Positions 1 through 11,984 of a stretch of DNA of 64,000 nucleotides are shown piece by piece. The DNA comes from Pseudisothecium myosuroides (Eukaryota > Streptophyta > Bryopsida > Hypnales > Lembophyllaceae): the NCBI GenBank assembly GCA_951799445.1, contig OX637293.1, positions 2,914,001 to 2,978,000 on the forward strand, read 5' to 3'. The notes beneath the pieces were generated by a model. It saw nothing but the letters and a program-made list of their open reading frames with translations, was not told the origin of the DNA and did no database searches. The stretch's first letter is position 1; the number at the start of each line of letters is the position of its first letter. The translations under genes and the position numbers were made by a program.

Positions 1-1107
1 GTTTCATAATCACTCTAGAAATTGCCTATGCTTCTATTTTGAGCCTTGATGACTTGGATATTTTACTCCATGTTGTTGTACACCATTTAGTACCCACCCC
101 CTTCGGTAATGTAAAAACTTGACATATGCGTGCTTCAAAAAAATTATATATGGTAAAAAATGTAGATAATTAGAATTTGAATGGAATTTGAATATTTTCA
201 ATGAATCAAAGACTTGAGATTTTTTTACTATCATAGATGGTCTATAGGTTGCAATTTGAACCATTGTTGTATCTATTTTGAGTAGATTAGAAAATATTTG
301 TCCCAATACACAATTAATATAAATCATTTTAATTTTAATTTAGCAACGAAAACAATTATTTTTATTGCAATCTTTTTGAATCCAACATATTAGTTTGTAA
401 GGGTTATATATAGTACATTTGCTTGGATTGTAGGTGATTTATTATGATATGACACCAATAAAGTGATACCAAAATTTTGACAATATGTCTTATTTCTATT
501 TTTATGAAATGCATTTGTTAATATTTTGTCGTATATATTATTTTAATTTCTATAATATACTAAATATATATATTTGATGCATTATTAAATTATTGGATTT
601 TAATTAAAATTATTTATTGCAAATAATTTAAAATTTTGGTATCACTTTATTGGTGTCATATCATAATAAATCACCTACAATCCAAGCAAATGTACTATAT
701 ATAACCCTTACAAACTAATATGTTGGATTCAAAAAGAATGTAGTAAAAATAATTGTTTTCGTTGCTAAATTAAAATTAAAATGATTTATATTAATTGTGT
801 ATTGGGACAAATATTTTCTAATCTACTCAAAATAGATACAACAACGGTTCAAATTGCAACCTATAGACCATCTATGATAGTAAATAAAATCTTAAGTCTT
901 TGATTCATTAAAAATCTTCAAATTCCATTCAAATTCTAATTATCTACATTTTTTACCATATATAGTTTTTTTGAAGCACGCATATGTCAAATTTTTACAT
1001 TACCAAAGGGGGTGGGTACTAAATGGTGTACAACAACATGGAGTAAAATATCCAAGTCATCAAGGCTCAAAAAAGAAGCATAGGCAATTTCTAGAGTGAT
1101 TATGAAA
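1..1107. repeat. 1.1-kb fold-back (long inverted repeat) element
   Basis: The segment from base 1 to 478 is the reverse complement of 630-1107 with few mismatches (paired positions sum to 1108 throughout), around a 151-bp AT-rich centre. The outer ends read GTTTCATAATCACTCTAGAA and its complement. No transposase-like protein is encoded; the two apparent ORFs are the same arm read twice. It is probably a fold-back or long-TIR non-autonomous DNA transposon. The left end coincides with the window edge, so the arms may continue upstream and no target duplication can be judged. Confidence 0.85.
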
Positions 1108-1544
1108 CCCGCCTCGACAACTGAGTCTATGGGGTGGTTAGCTTTGGAATGCATTTACTTCCAAACTATAATTGCTTTTTGCTTCAAACTTTTTTAGGAC
1201 TGTAGTACACAAAGGATACTACAACATTCATGTTTGCTCATTTGGATTTTATCCACTTGTTTTCAGCATATGGCGCATGGAGTGAAAGAAAACACAACAT
1301 AGACTCGGTTTTTGGAGTCACTGTAGGTGTGTGGTATTCTAGGCTCAAGGGCTCATACTCCTATGCTCACATAATAGCAACCCTCCCTCTCAATGTAAGA
1401 TTTTGGCATTACACATAGTTCAAATTGTGCACATTGAATATTATTTCAAATAATTTACAAGCATGCATATATCTTGTTTCATAAGTACATGAAATATATT
1501 AGTGAATAGCACATAGCAACCATAGAAATAAAACCAAGAAAACA
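1108..1544. other. Intergenic AT-rich DNA
   Basis: No gene, RNA or clear repeat boundary was found. A 62-codon ORF here has no recognisable content. Confidence 0.5.
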
Positions 1545-2115
1545 CAAGCTTAATTTTCATTCATTAATAAAATGTTAAATAGAAATAGGTTCGAGATTGA
1601 AGGGAAAACTAAACCGTTAATAGCTCTAAGATGGAATTGAAACATACTAATTGCAACGATGAGATTGTTTTAGAAAAAAATATTAAGCTTGTAAACCTTT
1701 TTTTTGAAAAATTGTAAAAATTGAATTCAGAAATGAAACCTCCTAGTTATTTTTTCAAGAAAAAACTCTAGTTTGTCCAAAAAGCAAGATTGTTTGTAAC
1801 ATTCACATTTCTAATCCAAATGGAATGAATCAAAACTTTTCATGTTACCATTTAGATAAAAATACAGTCTATGAGGAAAAAAATTATTTTATTTTAATTT
1901 TTTGCGGGTTTTTTTCTACCCACCAAATTAATAGTCAGACTTATTGCAGCATAATTTTTGTTGTTAAACATTGATTGAAGTAAAAGATATAGTCCCAAAA
2001 GTTAATGTTTTTTTATTTTTACAAAAAATTCCAAAAACTTGTGATGAATATTGAGACTATAGAAGCTTGCCTAAAATCCATTTTGTCCTTCGAAGGGAAA
2101 ATGGGATTTTAGAGG
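1545..2115. mobile_element. 5'-truncated TTAA-1 element (degenerate)
   Basis: The sequence follows the inner and right half of the element at 5232-6285 at the level of scattered blocks (the 'AGATGGAATTGAAAC', 'GAGATTGTT' and 'CAAATGGAATGAATCAAA' blocks, in the same order). It ends ...TTTTAGAGG followed by TTAA at 2116-2119. The left part of the family is absent, so the copy is truncated. Confidence 0.55.
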
Positions 2116-2119
2116 TTAA

Positions 2120-4149
2120 GAAAAATATAAGATAGGAACTTTTTTTCCTACACACAAATGGAATTATGGACTCAAGGTGTACATTCTTCATGAAAAATTT
2201 GGTGAAACAGATCATTTTGGAATCCTTTGTATCTTAGCTAAGGATTTTCATCACAGTGCACAATTTACAAATTATCATTTTTTGAAATGTATTATTTTAA
2301 ATAATGCAAATCTAATAGTCATATCCTATAGTGGTATTAAAATTATGTTACTTGAAAACAAATGCTTATTTTTGAGTAATTTGCGTAAATAAGACACACA
2401 ACTTATCAATTCAACTAAAAAATCTATATATTAAAATTGTTCAATGGTGATAAATTTTTATTTTCAAATAACCTTGTAAGTGAAGAAATTAAATTCAACT
2501 TAATGAAGTCATACATAACTTTTATTTGAAAGCTTAATTCTTTTAGCAAATATACATGAGTTGAAATTATAATTGTAGCAATCTTTTGGAGGTACATTCT
2601 AACTCTAATCTTAATTTTGGTTGTATCCCAATTCAAATATTTAGTACTATTGTAAGTACTAAAATAAATCATATCACAAACAACTATAAGGTGCAACTAT
2701 GCCACCTCTACTAACATTGTTTTAGTCCAATTGAATGTTATATAGTATCTTATTTATAAAACTGATTTTGATTATACATAATTTGAACTTCCACACTAAT
2801 GCTTGGATTAATGTCCAAAGTATTAATAAATATAGTATAAGATGAACTTTTTAATTTCAAATTTGCTAGAAGTATTTATATATAGAAATGAAGTGACTCC
2901 TTTTCCAAAAGTATTTCATGAATTCCAAACATTAGAGAAAATATGGACTCTCTTGAGGGTCATTTCTTTGTTGGCAAAAAGTGAAAATAAAATCATGTAC
3001 CACGTGATTATCTTAGGTGAAACATCAAATTGCAATTTTTTATTTTTTTTATTTCTTGAATTTGCACATGTGAATGACGTATCTCAGCCTTCTAGAAAGT
3101 CCAAATTTTCTCTAATGCTATTGTTGTTTTCATTTGTTACCTCAAAATCAAGATTACACAAAAAAAAATTTAAGAATTACTATTGCTTGTTTTCACTTCA
3201 ATGTTTCAGTATATTTTTTCACTTGAATGTGTCAAGCAATCAGTATTTGCATCTAATTCTTGTGCTATATTTGTTGTCATGCAATTGAATCAATTTATTT
3301 GGCTAAAATAATACTACAAAATCATTTTTTTTGCAATCCTAATGCACAAATTAGTTTGTGTAACAAATGATACAATTTTGGATAATATAATGCTAATTTG
3401 GATAACATTTATATATACATTTTATTATTATTACTTACTTACTTATTTTGATGGATGGGTAAGAGTGAAACAACATTTATTGTGCAAGAGATCTCATGCT
3501 TGTCATTTTGTTGAGTGACCATTTATGCATGGTGCAATCAAAGTAAGAGATCCAAAACTATCCCTATTCTACTACGTTCTTAATTCACGTCTTATTCTAA
3601 ATCCCATTTTGCCATGTTGCATCCTAATTGAGGAATTGCACTATAACAACTCAATGTGGAATACCATTTATGCAATCCCTATGATATGACAAAAGGTTAA
3701 TTCACCATTTATTCCACAATCTTGAAGAACGGTCTTGAATTATCATCGCAATTGTGTACATAATTAATGAGCTACATTAACATCCAAGTAGACAGGAGTA
3801 GTTCCCTGTTAGAACAACAATGAAAGCTATATGATTTTGTTGATTGACCACCTACAATGTGTCTTTTTTGTCTTAAAAATGAGCTGACCAGTATTGATAT
3901 ATGTAAAAAATAATAATAAATAAAAATAAAAATTGATATACTATCAATTGCTTAAAAAAACTATAAATCCGATATGTCTAAATAAGTGCACCAACCAAGG
4001 GGGCAACAATGGGTCATCCTACCTTACTAATTGAAAATCACTCAACTTCTTTTTTGGAATAAGTGACTTCCATGTATGTTAAAACCAAGAAGAAAAGGAG
4101 AACACCAATCACTACATTCCAATAGCTAGTCATGCTGATCCTGAAGGCC
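2120..4149. other. Intergenic AT-rich DNA, no gene seen
   Basis: Two kilobases of low-GC sequence with homopolymer runs. The longest ORF (2842-3288) is rich in Phe, Leu and Ser with no motif and looks like chance. No tRNA, TIR pair or tandem array was recognised. Confidence 0.5.
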
Positions 4150-4776
4150 GGGGTGATCTGACCCCCTCGCTCGGCCCCTCGGGAAAACACTGAATTTTTT
4201 TTATTTTCCACTTATGATAAAATTTCCAAATTTTGAATTCATATTTGCAATCAGTGGCCCCCAAATTAGCCAGGGGCGGTGTTCAAGTAAGGTAGAAACA
4301 TCCAAAACCGTCCCTGTTCCCATTCCTGTATCCTAGAGGTCCACTGAATGTGTCCCTATACATTTATTAATGTGTCCTATAAATGCTTAACTTTGATTTG
4401 TTGAAAAATTTGAAGGACACATACTTCACTCTGATTCGCTAACTGCTGATTTCTGCAAATTTCAATTCAGGATGCACCTATATGACAGTTTCAGTGGTTT
4501 AGGAAGCCTGCACTTTGAAAAATCATAGAAATTACATACCACATCCGAAAAATCTAATTTTTTTTTTTTTGAATATTCATGATTTTCACTCGTTAATACT
4601 ACAAAAATATTATATTTAGGAAAAGATGCCTCCAACTATGCTGAATTGCTAATATTGACGATTTTGGGTGTTTCCACCATAAATCAATCAAGCCCAAAAT
4701 AGGGGACTTTTTTTTTTTACTTGCACTCCTGGAATGACTTGGAGGGGCCGAGCGAGGCAGGGGGCCAGTTCACCCC
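4150..4776. mobile_element. TIR element of ~237 bp net, interrupted by a TA-flanked MITE
   Basis: The ends form a GC-rich imperfect inverted repeat of about 33 bp: GGGGTGATCTGACCCCCTCG at the left, and its counterpart at 4742-4776 ending CAGTTCACCCC. An inverted, uninterrupted relative lies at about 18471-18703. Removing the inner element at 4290-4679 makes the two colinear, giving a short non-autonomous element. The superfamily was not assigned because no target duplication was clear. Confidence 0.65.
4290..4679. mobile_element. TA-flanked MITE of the AGGTRG family (390 bp)
   Basis: The ends AGGTAGAAACATCCAAAACC and TGGTGGAAACACCCAAAATC (right end complemented) form a TIR of more than 20 bp. 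The element is flanked by TA at 4288-4289 and 4680-4681. The related segment at 18.5 kb lacks it and has a single TA (18560-18561), so it serves as an empty site. TA duplication points to a Tc1/mariner-type transposase acting in trans. Confidence 0.7.
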
Positions 4777-5231
4777 AACCGTCCCCAAACTACATTCATC
4801 AGTCTGTTGGTGGCATATCAAAATCATGGGCGACACTAAATAGAACAACTGGTGTAGCACGACACGGGAATCTTAACCTGTCGTTGAAATCTCAAATAGT
4901 GTGGTATGCCGATATAGCATTTATGTGTTGCTGTTGTTGCACCAGCTCACACAGAAGCAATTATGAAACATCTTATGTTATGGGGCACTCGGCTTCAATG
5001 AGATATTGAAGTTGGTGTAAACAGTGACTTAACTTTATCTCCAAGCGGGCGTTCGTTGACATGCCAAAAAAAAAAAGATCATCAAACGGGGATACGAATA
5101 TCTGACTTTGCACTATAGCCTTTCGCTGTTCAGATTAGGCGTGTAGTTTATCGGTTTGGATTTATGTTATTTAATGGAACCCCAACTTGTAAATCGCATG
5201 TTTGCGAATCTCGGTAACATAACATTGTTAA

Positions 5232-6285
5232 CCCCTAAAGGACCGTGGCCTTTTTTCTGCCAAAAAACACTGAAAACTGCCATTTCTATAGCAAAGAGTA
5301 AAAAAATTTGAAAAATGTTTTTTTTTCACATCCAACCGTAGGATCTTATACCTAACTAGTATAAGAATGTGTGGAATTTTTTTTAGAATTTTTGACCGCA
5401 CAGATTGCAAGATATTTGCATTTAAAGTGAAAAAAACAAGTTTTTCAGCACATTGCGGGACTAGATTTTTTGACTTTAAACATTTTTAACTTAAAATTTT
5501 TGCACTACAGAGTTTTGAGCTTTTATTTTATATAGTGGAGAATTGAGTTGAGAGTCTAGAAAAAAAATAATATTAAAAAAAAACTTAATTATCATTCTTA
5601 AAAAAATTGTGAAGTAGATGTAGGTACAAGATAGAAGGAAAATCTAAAACATTCATATATTTTAGATGGAATTAAAATGCACTAATTCCAATGGTGAGAT
5701 TGTTCTAACAAGTAAATCAGACCATCCCAAAAAAAAAATTTGAAAAATTTGAAAAATTGCATTCAGAAATGAATCCCAAAGTTATTTTTTTCAAGAAGAT
5801 GCTTTAACTGCCCGAAAAACAAGAATGTCCATAACTTTCTCATAACATATCCAAATGAAATGAATCAAAGCTTTCCAGATAGACAAAAATATAATCTATG
5901 AGAAATAAAATATTAAAAAAAAAATTAAAAAATTTTGCAAATTTTTTTTGCTGCCCCCCGTCCCCACGCATTCCAAGAAATGGCATAATTTCTCGCTCAA
6001 AGGTCCGATTTCAATTTTTTTTTCTTCCACGTACCTCTCTCAATTCTTCATATTCACAAAAAGTTTCAAAAATTAGGAAAAAATTTCAGCCCGTAGGTAC
6101 CTGCCCCGAGTCCCATTTGTCCCCCGAACGGACAATGGTCCTTTACACTAGTAGAAAACAGGGTCCTAAATGACCTATCCACAATGACTGCAGCAATCAT
6201 TTTGCAGTCATTGTGGACAAAAAATGACTGCTGCAATCATTGTGGACAAGTCATTTAGGACCCTGTTTTCTACTAGTGTTAGGGG
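5232..6285 (-). mobile_element. TTAA-1 element, copy A, carrying a CACTA-type MITE
   Basis: Bounded by TTAA at 5228-5231 and 6286-6289. The left end is CCCCTAAAGGACCGTGGCC. The right end is the complement of CCCCTAAAGGACCATTGTCC once the nested MITE at 6146-6278 is removed. The body is about 0.92 kb, AT-rich and non-coding, and colinear in reverse with the copies at 49550-50472 and 54493-55425. Shared blocks include a 'GAAATGGCAGTTTTCAGTG' block next to one end. No transposase is present. TTAA flanks with C-rich ends suggest mobilisation by a piggyBac-type transposase. Confidence 0.8.
6146..6278. mobile_element. CACTA-type MITE (133 bp) with TTA target duplication
   Basis: Perfect 29-bp terminal inverted repeats begin CACTAGTAGAAAACAGGGTC and end with its complement. 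The element is flanked by TTA at 6143-6145 and 6279-6281. CACTA (En/Spm) elements start CACTA/G and duplicate 3 bp, so family and duplication agree. The interior has further inverted copies of a CAATGACTGC motif, so a transcript would fold into a long hairpin. It sits inside the right TIR of the TTAA-1 element. Confidence 0.85.
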
Positions 6286-6289
6286 TTAA

Positions 6290-7001
6290 CAAGCATAAAT
6301 CGTTTCCCCCTAGAAGAAGGGATAACTTATTGCTTCCCTATATGTGTGGGAGTGAACTTAGTTGTAATATCTTTAGAGAATCATTGGTTGAGTAGGAAGT
6401 TGCAGCATTTGTGTCATTGAGTTGAGTAGAAAGTTGTAAAGAGAGTCATTGGCTGGTTGGGATGTTGCCATGTTGGGGCTCCCATTTATTGTTGTGGAAG
6501 CAAAAAGGACCCCCAAACCTTGGTTTAAGTTACAATGTTATAAATTCTCAACAACATGTTCTTGAAATGGAAGAAAAAGGTTTGCACAATTTGTAAGCCA
6601 TGGGACTTCTTGTTGACAAAAGAAGAATGAAGAAGAAGAGCGACTAGCGTGAATGAAGAGTCTGTTGGGGATAGTTCGACTATCGAAGCCATGTAGGCTT
6701 GGGTAGCGCTTCTTGTTGACAAAACTCAATTATTGCTCATGCTAACATCACATAAGTCAATAAACTCTCCACTCCTCAAGTGACTGACAAGGTTCACAAG
6801 TTCCATTCCAACCTCTTTTGAGAATATTTTTTTTATAAAGATTGATTCTTCGGTTTGTTGTCTCCGCAACTTGATTCTCACACCCCACACACACACCCCA
6901 AAAAAATCATTCAATAAACACCACAACGTGATTTGATGCCAAGTTGATAACATGGGTGAACTCACAACGTGCATATATATCATATATATTTATCAAAGTT
7001 C
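6290..7001. other. Intergenic sequence, no gene seen
   Basis: Mixed-composition DNA with short ORFs lacking motifs and a short CA-rich patch near 6885-6900. Nothing identifiable was found. Confidence 0.45.
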
Positions 7002-7004
7002 TTA

Positions 7005-7139
7005 GAGCAGCCCCACAACAACACACTCAAACAACACGGTGAAGCAAATCAATGGAGGACATTCCTCTATATCACAGAAGATCAATGGTATAGAACCTTT
7101 CGAGGTCAATTGTGCCATGTTGATGATGTGGGGCTGCTC
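7005..7139. mobile_element. Tourist/PIF-Harbinger-like MITE (135 bp)
   Basis: The inverted ends are GAGCAGCCCCACA at 7005-7017 and its complement at 7127-7139. They are flanked by direct TTA repeats at 7002-7004 and 7140-7142. A 3-bp TTA duplication with a short G-rich TIR fits PIF/Harbinger (Tourist) MITEs. There is no coding capacity. Confidence 0.65.
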
Positions 7140-7142
7140 TTA

Positions 7143-7388
7143 TAGCAACTGAAGTGCAAAACAAATATTTGTAAGTTTTTAACTTCGTCCCAAAAAAAAA
7201 GGACGAGAGAGATGTACCTCCATATCCCATCTTCCCAAAGTCCAATGAATTTGAGCCATGGCTGAACGAAGATAGATTGCCATCCACCAATTTTCAAACG
7301 GTGGGACAATTTTATTTCATATTAAATTCAAAACAAACGTACCATAATATTCGAATGGCAAAGACACATTCAACGCAACCCAAAGTGG
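7143..7388. other. Intergenic sequence
   Basis: No gene or repeat boundary was recognised. Confidence 0.4.
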
Positions 7389-7512
7389 CACCGATTGCAT
7401 CATCAGGTGGTCCGCAGACATGAATTTTTATGAAACCAAGGAATCTGAGTCACCGATTGCATCATCAGGTGGTCCGCAGACATGAATTTTTATGAAACCA
7501 AGGAATCTGAGT
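7389..7512. repeat. Perfect tandem duplication, 2 x 62 bp
   Basis: The unit starting CACCGATTGCATCATCAGGT occurs at 7389-7450 and again at 7451-7512 without a mismatch. Perfect identity in an otherwise degraded region implies a very recent duplication, or an assembly artefact. Confidence 0.9.
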
Positions 7513-7955
7513 CGCGCGAAGTCCCGCTAAGACTCAGCTTGCGGGAAGTCGTGGGAAGTCTCCATGCTTCTTCAGCGAAGCTAACATAACCCACCCACCC
7601 ACTTTGTGAGGCAAAAAAAATGTGGAAAGAAGTTTTTTAATGTTTTAAAATATTTTAGTATGCCTCCTTGGTTTTGTGATATTTTTCCACGTGGACAATA
7701 GCTGTTGACCCCAGCTAGGGATTAGCTTATTAGGTGAGATATTGAAATAGTATAGGCCAGGGGTTGAATGGTGACCGCAGACGATGAGTTGACATGCCGT
7801 GGGTTTCGATTTTTTCGAGCACTCAGAAGCTGGCGTGAGTCAAGCAGGTGTCGAGGAGGGGATTGGCATGGGCGAACCAGGAAAGTGCGTGCATTGACCC
7901 TACTTTGCAAAAGGTATGGTTTTTGTTGAATGGCATGTTTCACACTACCCTATGT
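7513..7955. other. Intergenic sequence
   Basis: Starts with GC-richer DNA containing CGGGAAGTCGTGGGAAGTC-type short direct repeats (about 7540-7560). No gene was recognised. Confidence 0.4.
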
Positions 7956-7957
7956 TA

Positions 7958-8325
7958 AGGTGGAAGTACCTATTTCCGATAACTTGAGCTTATAGAATAT
8001 GGGAGTTTTTTTCAGAAATTCAGCTCAATGTGTGCAAAACATAAGGATGAGGAAGATTACAAAAAATAACGATTTTTTTTTTAGAATGAATATTTTATTC
8101 AATATAAATGTGGGTTTTTCGTTCGGACCCATTCTGGTTTCAGAGACTCACTTGTTATGGTTAGCTTTCGCACATCTCACTAAGCAAGGAGGCAAGAGAG
8201 ATGAGTGGACGAGAAGGTACAAACAAAGAATCTTTTGCAATGAATTGTGCATCCGCAAGTTGTCGAGAATAGATGACCTTATATAACCAGCATGGGGGGG
8301 TTATAAAAAATAGGTACTTCCACCT
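7958..8325. mobile_element. TA-flanked MITE of the AGGTRG family (368 bp)
   Basis: The ends are AGGTGGAAGTACCTATTT and its complement, flanked by TA at 7956-7957 and 8326-8327. The first bases match those of the elements at 4290, 30593 and 39774, suggesting one transposase class. The interior is non-coding; the 95-codon ORF inside has no motif. Confidence 0.7.
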
Positions 8326-8327
8326 TA

Positions 8328-10829
8328 GGTCAGTATTGTAGATAATTAGGAAAAATTTGGAACATATCTAATATATAAAAAATTATTCTTGCAAAAGTGG
8401 TGCCTAAACATCGTTGCAAAGAGGAGCATCGGCACCGAAACATTACTCCAAAGAGGAGTGTCAAAAATTTAGGAAGAGTGACGTGCCGAAAGGGAAGAAA
8501 ATCAGATTGATCAAGCTCCCGAATTGTCCAATGCCAAAATAAAATAATTTCGACACCCATGTGCCAAATCTCACCAGCCTAAATGTATGCTAAATGGAGT
8601 TGATGGAATAGTATGTGTATGCAACACTAATTTACCAAAAGGGTAGCACATTACTTGGAATTAGTGTAAGTTGAACAAATTATTGTATTGTTCCAATTTC
8701 TACAAAATCAAATTTTGCGATGGCACTGATTTTGTAGTTGAATATATATAACAAATTATACGAATAAAGCAAGGTTTTTTTTTTGCATCCTTAAAAAAAG
8801 GACCCCTATAATGAATAAAATTGTCTTAGTGATGGCTCTTCTGCCAACCCCAATCCTAGAATTAATTGAAAGTCTCTTCCATGCATCTAGAGAGGCATAA
8901 TACCTTCCTAGCATGGGGAGACCATTGTCTAGTCATACAATGTTATGATACCCACCCACCCTCACTAATAGGATAAATCAATGTGTGTAAGGATTTTAGA
9001 TCTTCTAAATTAGTGTTTTTTTAAGCCACATAACATTCATAATCAGTGAAGCGGGGGCCTTTGGACCACTATTGACACGTTCAAGAATATAGACTTCATA
9101 GATTGAATCATTTTTACATTAAGTCAAGTTATTGTGTCCACTTCGTTCTTTTGAAGGCACATTCTTTATAGATACATGAGTTTCTTTAAACTCATATAGA
9201 GGCTTTTGGCTTGGTTAAGAATGTTGAAGCCTCCTTAATGGAACATTGACTTGCAATGGGCAAAGGTGGCCCTTTCAATAAATGATTTGAGGCACCTATG
9301 CAATTGGTATCTAACCTTGGACATTTGCCAAGTTGTCAATTGTCATATTTTCCTTCAAGACCAGCACTTTGAGGAGGTCTAAATAGCCCGCCAGTTTCAA
9401 TAGCTTGCCATAAAGCTCGTTCTTGGCAATATTCTTGATGGGGTGCCTTCCTGCAACTACCTTACAAGATTATGAAAGGTTTACTTTGGGGAGATGGGAC
9501 ATCGCTAATGACCTCTTCACAAGCCCTCTGAACTTGCTGGTCTTAGGGATGTTATTCTCTTCGTACTTGAAGATGCTCTAAGAACCTCTGTCTTTAAATT
9601 TTAGGTGGCATTAAGTCCAACTAAAAATATGTGCAATCTATAGTCTTTTTTTTATTATCCATTACGAATTTCATTAAATAAATATTATAAAATTTTAATA
9701 GCATTTCAATATCATTAATTTAAAAACATTTATTACAACAAAAATAATTTTTCTTCTATCAAATTACATCTAATAAATAATAAAAGCCTATCTTCACTAC
9801 AAATGTTGATCACTAGTATTTTTTTTAAATATTATTTTAGTTTTGAAATATACCATAATATTCATAGAAGAGATATTTTAAAATCAAAATATTTAAAATT
9901 TGTCTCTAAAATTTTGAAAAAATTAATTAAAACATGCTTGTATAATATATATAATCTAAAGTCGACAAATTTATATAATCAAATGAAAAATGTTGGAATT
10001 TGCTAAAATTTAAAAGTTTTATGGTAATAAATTAATGTGATTTGGAATCTAAAGCATTAAAGGAACAATTGTTATATTTTGTTTTGTTTCTTAATTTTTA
10101 TAGATTTTAATTATTGAAATAAAATTACAACACCGTGCTTAGAATTAAGGGTTTAGCATACTAAAAAGAAGAAAAAACAAACATACAATAATTTATTACC
10201 ATTGGTTATAAAATAAAGTTTCAACCTAGAGTCTCTTTTTCCAAATTATATATATATATATATATTTTTTTTTGAACCAGTTATTTGTTTATTGATACAC
10301 AAGCCATTGAATTGCTTGAAGAGTTGTTTTCATGTCTTTGGTTTGCAATTAGTATTAGAAGGCTTACTTCACATTATACTGCGATGGATCAATTCTATTT
10401 AATTTTGACCCTTTATAATTTATAAATATTGTATAAGTATGCCTAGAATAGTAGGGGGGGTTCTTCATGCTTTTATAAAAGAATTTTCACATCTATTCAA
10501 ATAGAGTATTTTAATTTTTTTTGAAGGTCAGTTGCACTATCATATAACATCATTTGATTGGTTATTATTGGAAATATCTTAGTGATATCGTAGTATTTTC
10601 AACTAAAAGAAACTAGTGGTATTTTGCTCAAGGACATTATTGCACACAATCATCTCTTTTTGTCATAAGTTATATTTAGATGTTACAACCAACATTTCTC
10701 TTTCTTTTGATGTAGGATATGTGTTCATGGAGGGGCTGCAATCTATAAAATATATAAATTATGATTGAATGCAAATCCAATCCAAATTCTCAGTTTTAGT
10801 TTATAAAAAAGAGTGTTTCGGCATTTTCT
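8328..10829. other. Intergenic AT-rich DNA with a possible decayed reading frame
   Basis: No intact gene. Minus-strand positions 9577-9314 hold about 88 codons with a single stop (9470-9472) and a plausible amino-acid mix, but no family was recognised. An AT dinucleotide run lies at about 10246-10264. The rest is low-complexity AT-rich sequence. Confidence 0.4.
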
Positions 10830-10833
10830 TTAA

Positions 10834-11234
10834 CCCCTAAAGGAAAAAGCTATGTTTTTTGGCAACTTAGTGATCTTGGGCAGCTCACTACAAATGGAGT
10901 TTTTATTTTTTTCCTTTGAAAATTTTATACAACATGTGTCCAAGGAGTAGCTTTTAGGCCCAACAATTTTCATAACTTTTGACTACATAGTTAGAAAGTT
11001 ATTGCATGATATATAATTTTCTTTGAACTTTGGGTAGCCCGGGTAGCTCAAAAAAATTCTTCAAAAATTACTTTTAAGAAAATAAAAAATTGAAATTGGT
11101 TCTTTAGATTTATATATATGTGGAAAGCTTTGAATCATTCAATTTGGATCAATGAGTCAAAAGTTATGAGGAGTTTTAGTTTGCTGGTAGGTATGGAGTC
11201 TTTCAAAACCATACCTATCCGCAAACTAAAACTT
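10834..11234 (+). mobile_element. Partial TTAA-1b element ending in a hairpin
   Basis: Begins TTAA (10830-10833) then CCCCTAAAGGAAAAAGC and follows the left half of the copy at 39880-40821 through the 'GACTACATAGTTAGAAAGTTA' and 'TTATATATATGTGGAAAGCT' blocks. The match stops at a 25-bp stem hairpin (11172-11196 with 11210-11234). The right end is missing, so it is truncated or rearranged. Confidence 0.6.
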
Positions 11235-11571
11235 TGTTCAGGTGTGTCCTAGGGAAACTAAATTCTTTCATTTGATGGAATGAGGGATCATATAAGGTAA
11301 TTATACCTAATTTCAACCTCTTACTAAAACCGCATAGTCTAGATTCTTGCCTAAAATATACTTCCACACTATTCATGAGAGTCTACAGTTGGTTACCCCA
11401 AACTCTATTTTCAACACTTTGAAAATTCGTAGTTTATTCATATGGTGTCCAAAAAATGCATTCTAAGAAAATCTAAAATCCCCTTTTGACTTCCAACAAG
11501 ACTCCACACCAAAAAAATTTAATATAATAATGGGAACCATGTTGAATTGTTTATTTGTGCAATTTTAGGTA
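11235..11571. other. Intergenic sequence
   Basis: No gene or repeat boundary was recognised. Confidence 0.4.
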
Positions 11572-11835
11572 TAGCGGGGAGGAAACCCATTTCTGACCAC
11601 TTAAGGCAATAATTACACGTATTTGCAAGGTGAATTTCTTCAATGGGAAAATTTTCTTGTGTACAAAAATAGAATTTGGCAGGTTTCCATAATTTTTCGA
11701 ATTTTAATTTTTCAAAACATAATTACAGTGAATTTGTTAGCTAAAGATTTTGTTTGACCTATATAAGTCATATAGACCTTTTTATTTCCGACCAAGGGCT
11801 AGTTGAAAAATCCACCAAGGGTTGGTTGCAATATT
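11572..11835 (+). repeat. Dispersed repeat R2, copy 1
   Basis: Shares ordered blocks with 12228-12462 and with the reverse complement of about 37366-37600, for example the 'AATTACACGTATTTGCAAGGT' region found complemented at about 37538-37560. Non-coding; superfamily unknown. Confidence 0.55.
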
Positions 11836-11984
11836 GAGAGTCTTGTAGCCAATCATACTGCGCCACAACTGCGCTGAGAACCACGCCATAATTGATCACT
11901 ATTCATCTCTTCCTACACAGAAAGAGAGCAACCTACATTGCCAGAAGGGGAGTGATCAAGAATGAGTTGCCTCCCTTACACTAA

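Noticed and set aside
2842..3288. 148-codon ORF in the AT-rich desert
   Set aside because: Phe/Leu/Ser-rich with no motif and no supporting splice or promoter context; consistent with chance in low-GC DNA.
5232..5240. CCCTAAA telomere-like motif in the TTAA-1 ends
   Set aside because: It occurs once per element end as part of the TIR, never as a tandem array, so it is not a telomeric repeat.
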